From assembly GCF_010389155.1 (NCBI RefSeq), contig NC_057762.1:33230055-33294054 (forward strand): a stretch of 64,000 nt of DNA. Reading direction: 5' to 3'. Shown here piece by piece: positions 59,201 to 64,000 of this stretch (its first letter is position 1; each line of letters begins with the position of its first letter). Both the position numbers and the translations under genes were made by a program. The stretch is from Erigeron canadensis (lineage: Eukaryota > Streptophyta > Magnoliopsida > Asterales > Asteraceae). The notes under the pieces were generated by a model. The model was not told where the DNA came from, ran no database searches, and worked only from the letters and a program-made list of their open reading frames with translations.

Positions 59201-60063
59201 ATTCTCCCTGTGATGTTATTATTCTGCAACAATCTGCATCAAGATTCACTCATTTTCAAAACCACCAGATAAATAAATAAATAATATCGAAAGTTTTTGT
59301 GATAACTTAACAAAAACTTACACAATCTGAAGATTGGTTAGGTTGCCAATGCTGGGAGAAAGAGTCCCAGATAAATTTTGACTAGGTGTCCCTCTGAAAA
59401 TGAGCATGTCACAATTAGTGAAAAACAAGTTTTTTTTTTTTTCTCTTATGAAATATTTTATATATACATATGCACAAATATTGTGGCTAGAGAAATAACT
59501 AAACTTTATGTAGAAAGACTTACAAGCCAATAACTAAACTCTCAGCAGAGCAAGTGACCATGGTCCAGCTACAAGGATCAACAGCATCAGCATCCCAATT
59601 TTCAAGAACACCATGGGGGTCCAATAATGAAGCTTTGATACCCATTAAAGCCTGAACTGTAAATTACAGTACCATAAAAAGGTCCAGTTTTTAACCATAG
59701 TTCATTAAAAAACACTAATCTTGAACTACAAATCACAATACCCATTTGAAAAAAACAATCTTTAAGCCTTTAAGAACCATATTCAGTAAAAAGACTTAAG
59801 CTTGAACTATAAATCACAATACCCATATAAAAAGATTCATTTTTTAACCATATGTAATAAAAAGATTTAAGCTTGAACTATAAATCACAATGCCCATATG
59901 AAAAAGGTTCAATCTTTAAGCTTTTAAGAAACGTAGTTCATTAAAAAGAAGTGAATTTACCTTCAAAGTTAACACCTTTTGGTGAAAGCAAGCCATTTGA
60001 GTAACCAAAAAGCCATAAAACTACAACAGAAAATGCAACAATCTTTTCTTGTTGTACTCTCAT
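56235..60063 (-). CDS. NIK: NSP-interacting-kinase (NIK)-like LRR receptor kinase
   Basis: Eleven exons: 59961-60063, 59524-59656, 59322-59393, 59090-59233, 58930-59001, 58768-58827, 58584-58681, 58349-58495, 57675-58016, 57086-57465, 56235-56558. All phases agree; 624 residues, near the roughly 635 of Arabidopsis NIKs. Order: signal peptide (about 1-23), LRR N-terminal cap ([18 protein letters not shown]), five LRRs coded by 72/144-base exons, one membrane pass (about 240-261), then a Ser/Thr kinase: glycine loop GKGGFG (310-315), Lys331, HRD (424-426), DFG (444-446). The activation loop keeps HVTTAVRGT, with Thr459, Thr460 and Thr465 at the sites of NIK1 Thr468/469/474. It ends in [16 protein letters not shown], a NIK tail. 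Known family role: plasma-membrane immune and antiviral signalling, first found through binding to a geminivirus shuttle protein. NIK1, 2 or 3 cannot be told apart here. No damage seen. Confidence 0.95.
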
Positions 60064-62535
60064 TTCAATATTATGAGTGATTCAATAGAAAATGTGAGGA
60101 GAGTTTGAGTGACTTTTTCTGCTTGGTTGAATGTAGTGATCCCTTTAGTTTTTGAAACTTGATTATGATGACCAATTTCCACAAAATCTGAAAAATCCAA
60201 GAAAAAGCACTCTGAGTGAGCTTTCTTTTTCTTTTGTGGTGTTGTTTTTTTGTAGTAGAAAGAGAATTTTAGCATGCTTGTAGTCTCATGGCTCATGGGG
60301 CAGAGATTAAGGAGAAAAGAAATATAAAGAAATGTTAAATAAATACTTTTGTTATTTTGTCATCAAGTGGTAACTTTTTATCATAATTACCAGATTTTTG
60401 ATACAAACCAATCATTTCTACAATTAATAGAATACAATGGAAAGTATTCTAACGTATGCGGGTTCATCTAGTAGTTTTTTAAACTGTTATTTTAGATTTT
60501 CATTTTTTCAATAAAACTTGGATCCGAATGTCTTTAAAGACCTTCAAAAGGTCTAGTCACTTAAATGAATGTATTAAAGGAAAAAGATTACATAAATATA
60601 TAAAACAAGTATAACCCGAACAAGATACGTTGTTAGTTTTTCTTCTTTACCAAATAATAGTTACGGAGTAATTTACAATGAAGATTATGATAGTTTGAGA
60701 AATTAATTGTCTCTTGGTAAAATGCTAAACAAAACCTTTAAGACTTTAATTTAAGTGTATAAAAGATTGTACATTTCCATATTAAAAACTCACTCTCTAA
60801 ATTTTATGGTAAGTGTACAACTAATTAATGCACCTCAACGAAAGCCTTTAAGGCTTCGTTTATATAAATAGATGAACTAAAAAGACGAAATACAACAAAC
60901 AGATAAGGATAATTCAATGATATGTCCAAGGATTATAATTTTCTTTTTTGGGAAACTAAGTTAATTAAGTAGACAAAGAAGAAGATGTTAAATTTATGGG
61001 TTTTATGATCACAAGTCATGTTATAGTCTAGATATCTGTTTTCTTTGAGTTTTATAGTTTCTTGATGGATTCTTTATTGGATTTTTTTAATGGTGGGTAA
61101 GGTAAAGACAATAAGGAATCAAACATTCCCTGAGTTTGGCCATTCAATATACTCACAAATATTATGTTTGTTTATGAATATATATATATATATATATTAT
61201 AGATAAATGATTATAGATATATTATATAGAATTTGAGAATATCAATGTGGCTTAACATCTTGAAGAGATGATTTTTGGTGGCTTAAGGGTGGGGTGTGGG
61301 AGAGTGGGGTGGAAGTGGGGGGATGTAGAATTGTAGAATACATTATTAATTTGATGTTGATTCCATGAATTTGATCCACTAATATGAAAATGAAAATGAT
61401 ATTTTTGACGATAATTGAAATATGAGTTGTAAAAGTATGTGATTTTTTATTTTAGTCATTGAATTTGTGCCTCAATCTTTTTCTAGCGGTACTTTTATAT
61501 ATTTTAAAATATCATATATCACTCATTTTGTTTGTAAGAAAAATTGCTACTTAGATTATCCGTTTTTATATTAGTATCGTTAATGAAACGAGAAAATATA
61601 AAACATATTAAATGACAAAACTTATATATACTTGTATACTCCTTTATAATAATTATTATCAATTCCTCTATTTTTGGTTTGACCCGGCCCGACCGAAAGG
61701 CTAACGGGTTTTCACGAGTCAGGCCATTTGCACATCCCTATTTTGGATAGTGTTAGAAAATGGTTAAATGCAAAAGTATTAAATTACTTTTAATAAACAC
61801 CTTCTATAGAAAAAAAGTTACTAGAGATTACCAAATTTGTCATTAATGAATTAATTTACGCTTTAGAACCTTAATGTACACTCTAAGTCCTTATCTTTTA
61901 AAATATTTTCACTATCAATATTACATCAACTTACACAGTTACACCACTCGACACCAATTGTTGATGTCATCACCACCTGTCACCGACACCACAAAACCGT
62001 CATCGTCGTCACTGTCACCGCATTGCGCGGGTATCATGCTAGTAACTAATTATATATAAATAAAAGTTATATGTGATACAAATTGGTGTGTGGTAGGAGA
62101 ATGAAATCACATGTGAAAAGTAAAAAAATAAAATAAAAATGAAAATACATGTGAATTTTAAATTTTAGACTTTAGAGTGGGCGGAGAGGGCTTTTCGCCT
62201 ACGTCGCGTCCAATATGCCATCTAGTTCTACACCGGTGAGGGGCTTCGTGAAGATGGACGTGAGATTGAGATTTTTGAAAACAAAAAGCCGTTTAACAGC
62301 TATAGAATTAATTTTAAAATAATGACTTTTTAAGTTTTAAACCTCCTATATATACATCCCTATCTTATACGGGTTTTTTTTTTTTACCATTCTTTCTCTA
62401 CTCTTTCTTTAACTTTAGAGAGATCAATGGTTCCAAACGTGTCTTCGTTAATTACATGAGGCAACCGATGATGCGGTAAAAATGATCAGTAGCCTTTTGA
62501 TGTTTATTTTTTATGTAATGGATTTTTTTTATTTA
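60064..62535. other. Receptor-kinase upstream region and intergenic DNA
   Basis: The kinase promoter should lie in the first several hundred bases; a TATA-like ttatattt at about 60320 (minus strand) is weak. A TA run lies at 61175-61198. The GC-richer stretch 61676-61740 (gacccggcccgaccgaaagg) resembles the centre of the 17119-17745 element. No gene seen. Confidence 0.4.
61990..62042 (+). mobile_element. Helitron 3' terminus (5' end not placed)
   Basis: Ends tatcatgCTAG directly before T (62039-62042), with a GC-rich hairpin at 62018-62030, ccgc attgc gcgg, just inside. The element extends left; a start near 61812 (tctatag) is possible but the preceding base does not fit. Confidence 0.6.
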
Positions 62536-63309
62536 GAGGGTTGGCAACCCACCTTCCATCCATTTTCTCACCACTCACTTCTAACCAATCACAGCATGCC
62601 ACCTCAACTTCACAACTCATCCACCACTCACTCACCACTCATCCAAATTTCATTGGCATCCGACCACTCACTTCACCACTCATTTTACAAATTTTATTTT
62701 ATTTAAACATTAAATTTCATTAAACTAAAAATATTCAAATACATAAACATTACATAAATAATTCTTGGAAACCTTAAAACAAAAAAAAAACCAAAAAAAT
62801 ACTAGAAATACTTAAAAGATATAAACACGACTTTACGTTTCGCCCGTGACCGCGCCGTGGAACTTTCGGCTTCTTCGGACTCAATGGCGTTCGCAAACAC
62901 CTCTAAACTAATATCGTCGGACCATTCGAACGGTTCGTCGATGATTGTGGTGGAACCAATATGTTTTTGCATTTTTTTTAGTGTGTGTATGTTTAAATTG
63001 TAGTGTGTTTTTTAAAAGAGAAAGTGAATGTGGTGTGTTTGTTTTGTAGTTGTAGTGTGTGTGTTTTGTGTTGTGAATTGTATGTATATATAAGTAATAA
63101 AGTTTTAAAAACAAAAAAACAAAAAAAAAAAAAACAAAGTTGGCCGTTAACTAGCCGTTGCACGCAAACCAACCAGCGAAAATGGAGTGGTGGACCGCGT
63201 GGTGTGACCACTCGTTTTCACCCGCCACGCGTGGTCAGGCGTTGGCGGCGATGTTCCGTCGTGGTGCCGCAGTGACCACTCGTCTATAATGCTACCGTTG
63301 CCAACCCCC
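62536..63309. mobile_element. PIF/Harbinger-type element with transposase stub, 774 bp
   Basis: Inverted ends gagggttggcaac and gttgccaaccccc (one mismatch in 13), each side flanked by TTA (62533-62535 and 63310-63312), the target preference of PIF/Harbinger. The left interior is rich in ccactca repeats and the right in cgtggtg/gaccactcg motifs, which are partly inverted copies of each other. It contains only a short coding stub (62802-62972), so it cannot move by itself. Confidence 0.75.
62802..62972 (-). pseudogene. Truncated PIF/Harbinger transposase N-terminus
   Basis: Fifty-six codons from an ATG at 62972 to a TAG at 62802: MQKHIGSTTIIDEPFEWSDD, then ISLEVFANAIESEEAESSTA and RSRAKRK. 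The pattern (acidic start, FANAIE, EEAESST, basic RxRAKR) resembles the start of plant PIF/Harbinger transposases of the ALP1-like type, which normally run on for about 350 residues through a DDE domain. Everything after the first basic patch is missing. It may only be a leftover of the parent element; expression is uncertain. Confidence 0.5.
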
Positions 63310-64000
63310 TTAGTGTATCGTGGAGTAGGTAGAGTTGCAAAATAAAAATAAAAAGAAAAAACAAACAGAATGATCCAAAATTATAGAACATTATATACGC
63401 ACATTTAGACAGAATGGTCTATGAAAAAGTATGCTTTATAGTTTGCACCATGGCTTTGTACGAGTAGTACATTTTGTGGTGGTAGTCGATGTCAATGTTA
63501 TAACAAGGGTTATATGCCACGGACATAATTGTGATTATCGAATGGGAATCCCTTAAAGTTATTTATAACTTACTCTTAAAGGGTTGAGGTTAACAATTGG
63601 GGTAAAGTTATTTATAAACTTTAGGGGTAAAGTTGTTAATCTCAATCATTAAATTAAAATCAAGAATTAAGATTTAAAGATGATTTTTAAATCTTAATTT
63701 TTGACCTTTGATTTTAATCCAAATGTTAAGATTCTTTCAACTTTACCCTATAACTTTAGGGAATCTCCATCTATTGTGATCATAGTCTTCAAGGGCCACC
63801 ACAACTATATATTCATAAACTAATCCATTAAGCATAACCGAGCAATACTGACATATACAAGTTTTACAAAAATCATCTTATATTGAACTTAGACTAATCA
63901 TTCCAACTAATAGAACAATTTTTTGATCTATTTCTATACAATATAAAGCTCATAGACTTGATGTACATCAACAGTTATCGGAATCTTTAGTTGTTTTTTT
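63310..64000. other. AT-rich intergenic DNA with an inverted-repeat segment
   Basis: At about 63545-63770 the stretch around attaaaatcaag...aagatttaaag is mirrored by ctttgattttaat, and ggtaaagtt by aactttacc, so it is a MITE-like repeat. Similar words occur at 20095-20165. No gene reaches the window end. Confidence 0.5.

Noticed and set aside
1..64000. Bacterial-type systems, CRISPR arrays or integrated viral genes
   Set aside because: No spaced identical repeats, no operons and no viral coding regions were seen; all recognisable genes are plant families.

Overview
The window looks like nuclear DNA of a flowering plant, most likely a eudicot. It is strongly AT-rich, its genes have introns with GT/AG borders, and its proteins match plant-only families. 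Large intergenic spans are filled with transposable-element debris. Several features (the repeat style and the F-box relics) recall Asteraceae, but I cannot fix the family or species from sequence alone.

Five genes look intact. A GAUT9-like pectin galacturonosyltransferase (+, 3 exons) lies at 1476-4589. Two small single-exon GLUTAMINE DUMPER-type membrane proteins (-) lie at 21499-21795 and 35732-36085. A CONSTANS-like B-box/CCT transcription factor (-, 2 exons) lies at 46940-48201. An NSP-interacting-kinase-type LRR receptor kinase (-, 11 exons) lies at 56235-60063. I rebuilt all exon borders by hand; phases agree and the protein lengths (566, 98, 117, 365 and 624 residues) fit the families. 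The genes show no shared pathway; this is an ordinary low-density gene neighbourhood.

The rest is mostly a museum of non-autonomous mobile elements, many with exact borders. These are three solo LTRs with perfect 5-bp target duplications (12004-12652, 24091-26028, 43404-43844) and a Mutator-like element with about 200-bp inverted ends, a perfect 9-bp target duplication and a decayed host-like zinc-finger fragment inside (9003-10612). There is a hAT-type element with a perfect 8-bp duplication (33488-34121), and two PIF/Harbinger-type elements with TAA/TTA duplications, carrying an ORF1-like relic (30033-31148) and a transposase N-terminal stub (62536-63309). There is also a 131-bp MITE whose empty site is preserved in a neighbouring duplicate (38278-38408), a dense population of small Helitrons (at least nine recognisable 3' ends), tRNA-derived SINEs with target duplications, and LINE 3' ends.

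Degraded F-box gene remains lie between the COL and receptor-kinase genes (52787-53640 and 55418-55853). I saw no rRNA gene, intact tRNA gene, CRISPR array or intact autonomous transposon. I found no convincing new biological system; the best second-look items are the gene-capturing Mutator element, the Helitron families, the preserved empty site and the F-box relic cluster.
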